Shown here: one piece after another, positions 12,601 through 21,219 of the stretch | How positions within the stretch are numbered: position 1 is the stretch's first letter | Layout: the number at the start of each line of letters is the position of its first letter | Assembly: GCF_011694815.1 (NCBI RefSeq) | Contig: NZ_CP050177.1 | Span: 3,727,001-3,791,000, forward strand | Reading direction: 5' to 3' | From: Streptomyces liangshanensis | GTDB taxonomy: Bacteria > Actinomycetota > Actinomycetes > Streptomycetales > Streptomycetaceae | DNA length: 64,000 nucleotides | Made by a program: the position numbers and the translations under genes | Notes under the pieces: generated by a model | What the model was told of the DNA's origin: nothing | Database searches by the model: none | What the model saw: the letters and a program-made list of their open reading frames with translations, nothing else

Positions 12601-13794
12601 CGGGTCGGCTTCGGGCGCATCGACTTCGGGCGGCCCAGCCCCAGGCGGGCCGTCGTCGGCCGCACCGGCTTCGGACTGGCCGCCGTGTTCGGACGGGCCG
12701 GGTTCGGACAGGCCGACCCCGGGCAGACCGGGTTCGGACGGACCAACCCCGGACGGACCAACCCCGGACCGACCAACCCCGGACGGGCCGGTCTCGGGCC
12801 GGCCGGCCTCGGGCGCGTCTGGCGCGGGTCGATCCGCTCCCGGCGGGGCGGTCGGCAGGGGTGTTCTGTGCAGGTCCTCGACGTGTAGGTCCGCGTGGGC
12901 GACCAAGTGGGCCAGTGTCGTTGCCGTGTGGAATGTGGTGGGGGGTGGGGGGGAGTGTGGCCAGCCCAGTTGGGCCAGTTCCGTGGCGTTCGCGGTGAGT
13001 TGTAGCTCGTTGTCCGGGACGGTCAGGCACATCAGGCCGTCGAGTTCGAGCAGGCCCCCGCGGTCCTCCAGGGCGGCGAGCACCGACAGGACCGCCCCGG
13101 GGCTTCCCGCCGACGGGCCCAGTGCGCGCAGGAGTGCCGTCACCAGATCCGGTTCCACGGGGCGGTCCAGGCGCCGCACGACCAGTTCGCCCACCTCGGC
13201 CGGCGACAGCGGCGGCAGGTCGGTCACCCCGTCGGCCGCCGCGAGCAACTGCGCGGCGCCCCCGGGCCGTCCGGCGAGCGTCGGACGGGCGGTCAACACC
13301 ACCGGCACCCCGGCCGGACGGAACACGCGCAGCGCCAGCCCCAGCGCGGAGGCCGTCGCGTCCGGCATCCGGTCGGCGTCGTCGACGACCAGGGCGAACG
13401 GGACGTGCCGGGCCGCGTCGGCCAGCACGTCGCCCAGGACCGCGAGCAGAGCCACCTCGCCCCCGCCGCCGCCCGCCTCCGCCCGCGCCCGGCGCAAGTG
13501 GGTCACGCGCGCCAGGACCCGGCCGTCGCGGACCTTGGCGAGCACCGCGCGTACGGCGTCCGCGAGGGCCTCCGGACCCGCCGCGCCCTCCGCGACCTCC
13601 CAGTCGAGCCGCAGGACCTTGGCGCCCGACTTCGCCGCGGCCCGCCGCGCCTCGTGCAGCAGCGCGGTCCTGCCGGCGCCGGCCGCGCCGGTGACCAGGA
13701 GGGTGCGCGCCTCCGGACCCGTGGCACGCAACACCCGTACCACCTCGGCGACTTCCTCGTGCCGACCGACAAGAGGTGAACGGTAGCGCTGCAC
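9634..13794 (-). CDS. LuxR-family large ATP-binding regulator (LAL) with expanded Pro/Gly repeats
   Basis: This is a 1386-residue LAL-type transcriptional regulator. The N-terminal ATPase shows a Walker A-like GAAGAGRT in which Arg replaces Lys, and a Walker B VPFALVVDDADRMPD. The middle and C-terminal parts are helical and TPR-like, and the end carries a LuxR helix-turn-helix (IELVSDGSTNRQVAARLGCS to RTGCRSRAELAAAWL). The start is GTG 13794, with GAGGAG five bases before it; the open frame continues further upstream without a ribosome-binding site. Two segments are unlike any family member: a Ser/Pro/Gly/Val run at about residues 315-445 and a Pro/Gly/Leu-rich run at about 690-1000. It is divergent from a second LAL gene, and the 142-bp gap probably lets each control the pair. 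The 3' end overlaps the EamA gene. Confidence 0.88.
10800..11735. repeat. Degenerate Pro/Gly-coding repeat tract inside the LAL gene
   Basis: Roughly 900 bp of purine-rich repeats built on GGGGCCGGG and GACCGGGGT blocks, open in frame with the minus-strand regulator. The clearest example is a 35-bp near-identical block at 11449-11483 and 11509-11543, offset by exactly 60 bp (20 codons), coding twice for GPVLGSDLGS. The tract has no counterpart in the divergent LAL gene. Confidence 0.8.
12470..12850. repeat. Second low-complexity tract in the LAL gene
   Basis: Short repeats of GGGGCGGGGTGGCTT at 12485-12540 and of the GACGGACCAACCCCG type at about 12735-12785 encode runs such as PSGVGRSGVGPSGVG and PPQATPPQVG in the minus-strand regulator. 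They lie between the ATPase domain and the helical region. Confidence 0.7.
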
Positions 13795-13936
13795 GACAAC
13801 TCCTCGTTCGTCCGGGTTCACCCTGCCGAACGGCTCGGCGGGACAGGGGGTTTGCGTGAACTTCCCGAACAAGTCACCATCACTCGCGTCAGGGTGGCCA
13901 TGATGACAACCCCGCGGACCGGGCCCGGTCCGCAGG

Positions 13937-16900
13937 GTGGGTCCGCCCGTCGCGTACAACACGGCGATCAAGGATGTGGCGGGATCTGTGGCTGCTCGGA
14001 CGGACACCGAGCTGGTCTTCGGCGGCTCGGCCGCGCGCCTGCACGGCGAGGACGCGCACCTGCTCGGCCGGGAGGCCGAGTCGGCCGGGGTCGATGCCGT
14101 GCTCCGGGACCCGGACGGGCCGCGGCTGGTGCTGGTGCGGGGCGAACGGGGGGTCGGGAGGACCGCGTTCGTACGGGCGGCCGGGGAGCGGCTGCGGGCC
14201 GACGGGGTCGCGGTCCTCGCGGTGGACTGCGTCGCGGGTGACAGTGAGCGTCCGCTGCTGCTCGCCCTGCGCGTGGTCATGGTTCTGGAGAAACACCGGT
14301 CCGCCGCCGCGAGACGCCGAACCCCTCACAAGTCCGCCGGGGAGACGCCGTCCGGGGCCGTGTCAGGAGCGCTGTCCGCGATGCGGGAAGGCGACGGTAC
14401 GGCGATGGCCGGCGCGCTCGTCGGCGCCCTGGCGCAGTCGGCGCCCGTGGTCGTCGTCGTGGACGACGCCCACCACGCCGACACCCGATCGTGGTCGCTG
14501 CTCGGGGAGTTGGACTTCGGCCGGCTGCCGCCCGGTGCGCGGCTGGCACTCACGGCGGTCCACCGCGACGGGGCGGACGGCCCGGCCCCGGGCGCGCGGA
14601 CCGCGGGGGCCGGCCTGGAGCGACTCGCGCGAAACCCCTCCGCGTACGAAGTCGTCCTGCCCCGCCTCGGATCCGGGACCGTCTCCGCCCTGGTGGCGCA
14701 GAGGCTGGGGGCCGTACCCGATGACGGTCTGGTACGGCGGGTCCGCGAACTCAGTCGCGGCATCCCCGGGGCCGTCGACGCCCTGCTCGCCGCGTGGGCG
14801 GAGCAGGACGCGATACGGGTGGCCGACGGGCACGCCTTCCTCGGCCCCGGGACTCCGCCGCCGGTCCTGCCGGACGACGACAGGTACGTCGTGGCTCTGC
14901 GCTCGCTCGGCGAACCCTGCTGGACCGTGGCCGGGGCGCTCGGCGTCCTGTGGCCGCTCGGGGCGGCCGCCCTGCCCCTGCTGGCGGCGGCGACCGGCCT
15001 GTCCGCCCGGGAAGTCGGCGACAGCGTCGGGCGCCTGGTGGACGCGGGCGTCCTGGACGAACCGCGCCCGCCGGACGCGGGCGCTCCCCAGGGGTGGACG
15101 TTCCACCTGCCGCTGCTGGCCCACGCCGTGCACGCACGCCTCGGGCCCTGGGAACGCGGCCGCCTGTCCGCCGTCGCCGTGGAAGCGCTGTGGGCCGACG
15201 GCGCGACACCCGCAGCCGCAGCCTCGCCCGTACCCGTACCCGCGCCCTCGCCCGCACCCACACCCGCACCCACACCCACCCCCGTCACCTCACCCACGCC
15301 CGCACCCGCATCCGCCCCCTGGCCCCCACCCCTCCCCCCGACCTACCTCCCCGACCGGATCGCCGAAGCCGGGAGCCTCGTCGCGCCCGAGCGCGCCGTG
15401 GCGGAGCTGACCGCCGCCGCCCGGGCCCTCTACCCCGACCTCGAACACCAGGGCATGCTGCGGTGGTACCTGGGCGCCGTCCGGCTCATCGAGGAGCCGA
15501 CCGCCCGCAGCCTGACCGTGTTGCGGTACGGGCAGGCCGCGCACGGCAGCGGTGACTACGCGACGGCCCGGCGCGCGGCCCAGTGGGTCGTGTCGGCCCC
15601 GGCCGAGGGCCTCGAACCGCTGGCCCTCTACGAGGCGGCCACCCTCCTGGTCGCGGCGACCGCCGCCGAGAGGGACTGGGCGGCACTCTCCGAGATGGGC
15701 GCGGCGTCCTGGTGGGACAGCACACCGCTGCCGCCCCTGGCCACCGTGTCCGGCCGCATCCAGGCGCTGTGGCAGCTGGAGAAGTGGCGCGAGGCGCTGA
15801 CCCTGCTCGGCGACACCGAGGCGGTGTGGCGTCGGACCCCCGACAGCCGGGTGCTGCTCGAACTGTTCGGCAGGGTCGCCGAGTTCGTGCTGGGCCGCCC
15901 GGAGCGATTCACGCAGGCGCTCACGGCGCCGGAACCAGCCGACCTGCCGCGCAGCAAGACCTTCGCGATGGTCGTCGCCCAACTCGACATGCTGCTCGGC
16001 ACCGGCGACCTGCGGTCGGCCACGGCGCTGTTGGAGGCGCGGGGGCTGACGCCCGAACTGCTGCCCGCCGGGAGCCGGTTCCTCCTGCTGCACCTGCGCG
16101 GCAGGTGGGACGAGGCGCTGGCGCTGGCACGTCGGCCGCTGGTGAACGGCGGGGTGCTGAACGTGGTGCCCGGGCACCACCTGCTCCCCGCCCGTACCGC
16201 GGCCGTCCTCCTCGCGAGAGGCCGCGTGGCCGGCGCCGCCCGGCTGATCGACAGCGCCCGCGCGAAAGGTGTCACGGGGCGGGACGGAACCGGGCCAGGC
16301 GGAACCGACGACCCGGGTGCCTCCGTGAGCGGCCCCCTCGAACACGTCCTGGACCACGTGGAGGCCGAAGTCCTGCGCGGTCTCGGCGATCCCGACCGGG
16401 CCGGGCGGGTCCTGCGGCGCGGACTCGACGCGGCGGACGAACACGGATCCGTCTACGGCACCGACGAGTTGTGGGCGTCCCTCGCCGAGGTGCACGCGGA
16501 GGCGGGGCACCCGCGTCGGGCGGCGGCCTGCCTGGAACGGCTGGAGCGGCTGGCCGGACGGACGGGTGGGGGACGGACGGGCGGCGGACGGACCAGGCTC
16601 CTGTACCTGCTGACGTCGGCCCGCGTCCTGCGACCCGACTCCCGGGAGGCCCGCGCACGTCTCCTCGAAGCCGTCGAACTGGCTCGTGAGCGCGAGCAGT
16701 TGTTCGAGACCGCGGTGACCTTGTCGGCCGCCGCACGCGGGGGCGCCGGCTCGGCGGCACTGCTGTACGAGGCGTACGAGCTGTTCGGCGCCACGGGCGC
16801 CGCCCTGTGGCGCTTCCGTACGAGGACCGCGATGCGCGAGGCCGGGCTGGTCGTCCCCGGGCGCAGGCAGGCCACGGCGGAGAACGACCACCTCCTGGCG

Positions 16901-17071
16901 ACCCTGTTGGCCGAGGGCCTCACCAACCGCGCGATCGCGGACGTACTCCGGCTCAGCGAGGACGCGGTGGCGAACCGGCTGTCCCGGCTGTTCGCCCGTA
17001 CCGGCATGCGCTCACGCACGGAGGTCGTGACAGCGGTGCTCGCGGGCAACCCGTCGGCGCCGGAGCTCTGA
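13937..17071 (+). CDS. LuxR-family large ATP-binding regulator (LAL)
   Basis: A 1044-residue regulator of the same architecture as its divergent neighbour, without the giant repeats. It has LLGREAESAGVD near the N-terminus, a Walker A-like GERGVGRT (Arg for Lys again), and a Walker B APVVVVVDDAHHAD. A short Pro/Ala/Thr linker (PVPAPSPAPTPAPTPTPVTS) is followed by a long helical TPR-like region and a C-terminal LuxR helix-turn-helix (LLAEGLTNRAIADVLRLSED to RTGMRSRTEVVTAVLAG). The start is uncertain: GTG 13937 gives the longest form, while GTG 13976 and GTG 13991 are plausible and keep the ATPase intact. LAL proteins usually bind a small-molecule inducer and activate transport, catabolic or antibiotic genes; the target here is unknown. 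The 142-bp intergenic region shared with the other LAL gene is the obvious control site. Confidence 0.9.
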   Translation: MGPPVAYNTAIKDVAGSVAARTDTELVFGGSAARLHGEDAHLLGREAESAGVDAVLRDPDGPRLVLVRGERGVGRTAFVRAAGERLRADGVAVLAVDCVAGDSERPLLLALRVVMVLEKHRSAAARRRTPHKSAGETPSGAVSGALSAMREGDGTAMAGALVGALAQSAPVVVVVDDAHHADTRSWSLLGELDFGRLPPGARLALTAVHRDGADGPAPGARTAGAGLERLARNPSAYEVVLPRLGSGTVSALVAQRLGAVPDDGLVRRVRELSRGIPGAVDALLAAWAEQDAIRVADGHAFLGPGTPPPVLPDDDRYVVALRSLGEPCWTVAGALGVLWPLGAAALPLLAAATGLSAREVGDSVGRLVDAGVLDEPRPPDAGAPQGWTFHLPLLAHAVHARLGPWERGRLSAVAVEALWADGATPAAAASPVPVPAPSPAPTPAPTPTPVTSPTPAPASAPWPPPLPPTYLPDRIAEAGSLVAPERAVAELTAAARALYPDLEHQGMLRWYLGAVRLIEEPTARSLTVLRYGQAAHGSGDYATARRAAQWVVSAPAEGLEPLALYEAATLLVAATAAERDWAALSEMGAASWWDSTPLPPLATVSGRIQALWQLEKWREALTLLGDTEAVWRRTPDSRVLLELFGRVAEFVLGRPERFTQALTAPEPADLPRSKTFAMVVAQLDMLLGTGDLRSATALLEARGLTPELLPAGSRFLLLHLRGRWDEALALARRPLVNGGVLNVVPGHHLLPARTAAVLLARGRVAGAARLIDSARAKGVTGRDGTGPGGTDDPGASVSGPLEHVLDHVEAEVLRGLGDPDRAGRVLRRGLDAADEHGSVYGTDELWASLAEVHAEAGHPRRAAACLERLERLAGRTGGGRTGGGRTRLLYLLTSARVLRPDSREARARLLEAVELAREREQLFETAVTLSAAARGGAGSAALLYEAYELFGATGAALWRFRTRTAMREAGLVVPGRRQATAENDHLLATLLAEGLTNRAIADVLRLSEDAVANRLSRLFARTGMRSRTEVVTAVLAGNPSAPEL

Positions 17072-17213
17072 CCGGGGCTCGCCCGCCCACTCGTGACAGG
17101 TTTCCCTGCCCTTGAGGGGACGGCGTCGGCCCGACCGGACCGGGGCGGCCTCACGTGGCACGATCGGCCTCCTGGAGCACAGGAACCACTTGAGTCCCGG
17201 AGGGAGAGGGCAC

Positions 17214-17855
17214 ATGCCTCAACAGGTACTCACCGACACCGTGCGGGTGGCGATCCACTCGCCCGACGCCATCGTCCGGGCGGGCCTGGTCAGTTACCTC
17301 CGGAACGACCGCCGGACCCGCGAGGTCCCGCCCGACCGGATCGGGGAGGCCGACGTCGTCGTCGTCGCCGTGGATGTCGCGGACGCCTCCTCCCTCGACC
17401 TGCTGACCGGCCTCTGCGACAAGCCGGAGGCGCGCTTCGCGATGGTCGTGGGGAAGCGGTGGCAGGCGGACGTCGCGGCCGCGGTCGACCTCGGGGTCCG
17501 CGCGGTGCTGTGGCGCGACTCTTTCAGCCCGGAGACGTTCATCCGGACGCTGCTCACCGTCACGGAGGGCGGCGGCAGCCTCCCGGCCGACCTCCAGGGC
17601 ACGTTGATGGAGCAAGTCAGCCGGACCCAGAGGGAAGTGCTCTCCCCGCGCGGCCTGACGGCCTCCGGAGTCAGCCCCCGCGAGGTGGACGTGTTGCGCC
17701 TCGTCGCCGAGGGCGAGGAGCTGAGCGAGATCGCGACCAGGCTCTCGTACTCCGAACGCACCGTGAAGTACATCCTGTACGGCCTGATGAAGCGCCTGCA
17801 CCTGCGCAACCGCGCCCACGCCGTGTCGTACGGCATACGCACCGGTCTCATCTGA
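17214..17855 (+). CDS. Orphan NarL/LuxR-type response regulator with degenerate receiver
   Basis: A 213-residue two-domain regulator. Residues 8-120 resemble a receiver domain but are atypical: the region ADVVVVAVDVAD does not place an Asp at the usual spot, and the conserved Lys is replaced by Trp in VLWRDSFSPE. Residues about 150-210 are a clear LuxR helix-turn-helix (VSPREVDVLRLVAEGEELSEIATRLSYSE). No histidine kinase gene is adjacent, so it probably works without phosphorylation. Start ATG 17214 has a strong GGAGGG site. It lies 119 bp before the secreted FG-GAP gene and is a natural candidate to regulate it. Confidence 0.88.
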   Translation: MPQQVLTDTVRVAIHSPDAIVRAGLVSYLRNDRRTREVPPDRIGEADVVVVAVDVADASSLDLLTGLCDKPEARFAMVVGKRWQADVAAAVDLGVRAVLWRDSFSPETFIRTLLTVTEGGGSLPADLQGTLMEQVSRTQREVLSPRGLTASGVSPREVDVLRLVAEGEELSEIATRLSYSERTVKYILYGLMKRLHLRNRAHAVSYGIRTGLI

Positions 17856-17939
17856 CGCCCCCCCCCACACACACAGCCGACGCACAGCGAACTCACACGC
17901 AATCCACACCGGACCCACTGGTAACGTTCGCTCCCTTGT

Positions 17940-17959
17940 GCGAGGGCGGAGTCCCTCGC
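17940..17959 (+). promoter_or_regulatory. Hairpin next to the ribosome-binding site of the FG-GAP gene
   Basis: GCGAGGG (17940-17946) pairs with CCCTCGC (17953-17959) around a six-base loop and ends immediately before the GGGGAGGG ribosome-binding site of the gene starting at 17975. It could modulate translation initiation; this is inferred from position only. Confidence 0.3.
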
Positions 17960-17974
17960 GGGGAGGGACATCAC

Positions 17975-20900
17975 GTGGGCAGACACGCCCTGGAACGGGG
18001 CGGGCTCGCCGTCGCCGTTTCCTCGCTCGTGGTCGCCGTCGCGGCCGTCACCGTCGCCTCCGGGGGCGTCGAAGCCGCCCAGGGGGCCACCGCCGCCGCC
18101 GGCACCACACACATCACGCTCGCCGACCCCAGCTCGCCGCGGCCCCGCGCCGACCGGCCGCTCAGTGCCGGTACGACCGGATTCCTGCACCGGCAGAGCG
18201 GGTTCGACGGCCTGTTGTGGACGGACTACGAGCGCGGCACGACCGTCGCCGTCGGGAACGCGGCCGGCGTCTACACGCCCGGCCAGGGGTGCACGGAGCT
18301 CGACTCGGACTGCCGGACGGCCTGGTACGGCGCGGACGGCGACCTGGTCGCCCTGCCGTCGGCCCTGAACAGCAGGACCGTCACCCTCTGGGACCCGGCG
18401 ACCCGCGCCTCGTCCACCGTCACGTCCGCCTACTACTACCGGGCGCTCGCGGGGGACACCGTCGTCACCGAGCGGACGCTGATCGACACCGTGGACGGTG
18501 AGCGGCGCGAACGGCCCGTCACCGGCGACTCGTTCACCATCTCCGACAACACCGTCAAGGCCGCGGACGCGTCCGGTGTGCTGGTCTCGACCCGTACCGG
18601 GCTCTTCTCCATCGACGTCGAGAGCGGCGTCAGCACCGAGGCCTTCGCCGAGATCCCGGCCTCCGCGTACTCCACACGATCCGTGCAGAGCGAGAAGTGG
18701 GTCGGCTGGTTCGACGCCGAGGCCGAACCCGGCGCGGGCAGGCTCCACCTCAAGCCCCGCGGCGACCTCGCCGCCGAGGAAAAGGTCGTCGGCCTGCCCG
18801 CGTACGGATCCCTCGTCGGCACCCCCGTGCTGCTCGACGACTGGCTGCTGCTGCCGACCGACACCGTGACCGGCGGCGCGCTCACCGCGGTATCGCTCGC
18901 CGACGGTTCCTCGCACACCCTGCTCGACTCCGCCGGCGCGTACGCGATCGGCGCCCCGGGCGACCACGCCCTCATCACGGGCGGCACCGGGCCCGCCGAC
19001 TGGTGGGTCCAGCGGGTCGGCCAAGGCCCGGACGGCATGCCGGAGTTGGCGAAGGTACGGGCGGTCCCCGCGACCGAGAACGCCAAGACCGGCCTCGCGC
19101 TCAGCCGGGGCAGCCTGCGCGTCGTGGAGGACGACCCCGGCGCCGTCACGGACACCACGTCCGTCCGGACGCTGACCACGAACGGCAGCACCACGCTCAC
19201 CGCCGGCCCGGCCGAGGCGGGCCGGTCGGTCAACGGGGTGTGCCCGTACCCCGGCGTCAGCTGCACGCCCCTGTGGGGCAACAGCGGTTCGGGTCCCGAG
19301 GACGTCTTCCTCGTCCGGTTCAACGATGTGGACGGCGACGACGCCAGCGGCCTGCCGAACGCGGACAGGCTCGTCGCCATCGGTGACCAATCACCCGGCG
19401 CCACCTTGGAGTTCAAGACCGCGGGCGGGTCGATCGTCGACGTCTCCGACGACTACGCGGTGTACAACTCCGGGGGCGCCAAACCCCTCCAGTACGTCGG
19501 ACAGTTCGGCCAGGGCGAGCAGCTCAGGCGTACGGTCCGCGCCGCCGCCCTCAACGGCTCCACCCTCTGGAGCGCCACCACGACCGCCGGCACGATCACC
19601 TCGTACAGCCTGACCGGGAAGAAGACCCTCAGCACGGTCAGGATGCCCGGCGCCGGCTGCGTACCGACCGAGCTCCAGGCGGCGGGCCGTTGGGTGTACT
19701 GGGCGTGCGGGACCACCTCGGCCGGGGTGTACGACACCAAGGCCGGGACGTCGGTCGCCACCGCGCCCGGGGACGTGCTGCTCGGCGACGGGTTCGCCGT
19801 ACGCCACGACCACACCACGGACGAGCTGATCCTGACCGAGGCGGCGACCGGCGCGAGGCGCGTGCTCGCGTCCGGGCTGGCGCCGCTCGGGACGGCGGGC
19901 CCGAAGCAGGTGGGGGCCGCGGCGGCCGCCGACCGGCGCCACCGGTGGACGGTGGACGAGTACACGGGCCTGGTGGCCTGGTTCGACGCGTACGAGCAGA
20001 CGCACGTCACCACGACCGGGATGGCGCCGTCCGCGCCGGCCACCTTCCAGGCGGCGGTCGACGACCTCGTCTGGGCCAGGTCGTCGGACGCCGACTCCCG
20101 CACGTGGAACGGCACGTGGCTGCTGTCCCGGCCGGTCACGTCCTGGTCCGTGGCCTTCACCTCGGTCGGCAGCGGCGAGCGCGGCAGGGCGACCCGTACG
20201 ATCACCGGCGGCGCCACCGCGGCGTGGCTGGAGTCGTCGTGGAACGGCAAGGCCACGAACGGGAGTTACTTCCCCAACGGCCACTTCACCTGGACCCTCA
20301 AGGTGACCGGTCCCGGCACCACCGGGTCGGCCACGGTGGCCACCGGCAAGGGATCGGTCTTCGGCGGGGCGACGGCACGCCACGACTTCAACAGCGTCGA
20401 GGGCGAGCCGGACGGGATCGGGGACGTCCTCACCCTCAGCTCGTCGGGCGGCCTGACGTACCAACTCGGCACGGGCAGCGGAAAGTTCGGCGACAAGCTC
20501 ACGGGTACGGGCTGGCCCGCCACCGTCAAGGCGGTCCCGTTCGGCGACCTGAGCGGCGACCGCTGCAACGACGTCCTCGTCCGCCTCAGCAGTGGGGCCC
20601 TGCGCCTGTACCGGCCGGGCTGCACGAGCGCGCTCAAGCCGTCGACGGCGTACACGACACTCGGGACGAGCGGCTGGACGCAGTACGACGTCCTCACCTC
20701 GCCCGGCGACATCAGCGGTGACGGGCTGCCCGACCTGGTCGCCCGCAACGCCTCGACCGGGGCGGTCTACCTGTACAAGGGCACGAGCGCGGGGAAGCTG
20801 TCCGCGCGTGTGCAGCTGTACGCCAACTGGAAGACGTACAAGAAGATCGTCGGGACCGGCGACCTCAACGGGGACGGCATCGGCGACCTGATCATCCAGG

Positions 20901-21157
20901 ACAAGTCCAACAACCTCTACCGGTACGCGGGCAAGGGCAACGGCACCTTCGCGGCCGCCGTGAAGGTCTTCACCAACTGGGGCGGCTCGTACAACACGAT
21001 CGTCGGGCCCGGCGACCTCAACCACGACGGCAAGGCCGACCTGGTGTCCCGCGACACGGCGGGGGTGCTGTGGCGCAACTACGGTGACGGGAAGGGTTCG
21101 TTCGGGGCGCGGACGAAGGTCGCGACGGGGTGGGGCGGGTACAAGTCGCTCTCTTAA
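17975..21157 (+). CDS. Secreted FG-GAP/VCBS-repeat protein
   Basis: A 1060-residue exported protein. The signal peptide is residues 1 to about 40 (GLAVAVSSLVVAVAAVTVASGGVEAAQG). Residues 60-830 are beta-rich with propeller-like strands and no named enzyme motif. The last 200 residues carry four FG-GAP-type repeats with calcium-loop cores DLSGDR, DISGDG, DLNGDG and DLNHDG at about residues 857, 911, 962 and 1012. Such repeats form a beta-propeller that binds calcium and often ligands or cell-surface partners. No protease or glycosidase motif was seen, so an enzymatic role is not claimed. The start is GTG 17975, with GGGGAGGG upstream; the long open frame before it lacks a start signal. It ends with TAA, followed by a bidirectional hairpin. 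Confidence 0.9.
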   Translation: MGRHALERGGLAVAVSSLVVAVAAVTVASGGVEAAQGATAAAGTTHITLADPSSPRPRADRPLSAGTTGFLHRQSGFDGLLWTDYERGTTVAVGNAAGVYTPGQGCTELDSDCRTAWYGADGDLVALPSALNSRTVTLWDPATRASSTVTSAYYYRALAGDTVVTERTLIDTVDGERRERPVTGDSFTISDNTVKAADASGVLVSTRTGLFSIDVESGVSTEAFAEIPASAYSTRSVQSEKWVGWFDAEAEPGAGRLHLKPRGDLAAEEKVVGLPAYGSLVGTPVLLDDWLLLPTDTVTGGALTAVSLADGSSHTLLDSAGAYAIGAPGDHALITGGTGPADWWVQRVGQGPDGMPELAKVRAVPATENAKTGLALSRGSLRVVEDDPGAVTDTTSVRTLTTNGSTTLTAGPAEAGRSVNGVCPYPGVSCTPLWGNSGSGPEDVFLVRFNDVDGDDASGLPNADRLVAIGDQSPGATLEFKTAGGSIVDVSDDYAVYNSGGAKPLQYVGQFGQGEQLRRTVRAAALNGSTLWSATTTAGTITSYSLTGKKTLSTVRMPGAGCVPTELQAAGRWVYWACGTTSAGVYDTKAGTSVATAPGDVLLGDGFAVRHDHTTDELILTEAATGARRVLASGLAPLGTAGPKQVGAAAAADRRHRWTVDEYTGLVAWFDAYEQTHVTTTGMAPSAPATFQAAVDDLVWARSSDADSRTWNGTWLLSRPVTSWSVAFTSVGSGERGRATRTITGGATAAWLESSWNGKATNGSYFPNGHFTWTLKVTGPGTTGSATVATGKGSVFGGATARHDFNSVEGEPDGIGDVLTLSSSGGLTYQLGTGSGKFGDKLTGTGWPATVKAVPFGDLSGDRCNDVLVRLSSGALRLYRPGCTSALKPSTAYTTLGTSGWTQYDVLTSPGDISGDGLPDLVARNASTGAVYLYKGTSAGKLSARVQLYANWKTYKKIVGTGDLNGDGIGDLIIQDKSNNLYRYAGKGNGTFAAAVKVFTNWGGSYNTIVGPGDLNHDGKADLVSRDTAGVLWRNYGDGKGSFGARTKVATGWGGYKSLS

Positions 21158-21180
21158 TGGGTGAGTTGGGCCCGTAGCGC

Positions 21181-21203
21181 GCCCGCCCCGAAGTGGGGCG
21201 GGC
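21181..21203. terminator. Bidirectional terminator hairpin between convergent genes
   Basis: GCCCGCCCC at 21181-21189 pairs with GGGGCGGGC at 21195-21203 around the loop GAAGT. It lies between the stop of the FG-GAP gene (21157) and the stop of the convergent HtaA-type gene (21220) and can serve both. Confidence 0.75.
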
Positions 21204-21219
21204 CGCTGCCGGGGCGGGG

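Noticed and set aside
17093..17974. N-terminal extension of the FG-GAP protein
   Set aside because: It lies over the response-regulator gene in another frame and lacks a signal peptide at its start; GTG 17975 has both a signal peptide and a ribosome-binding site.
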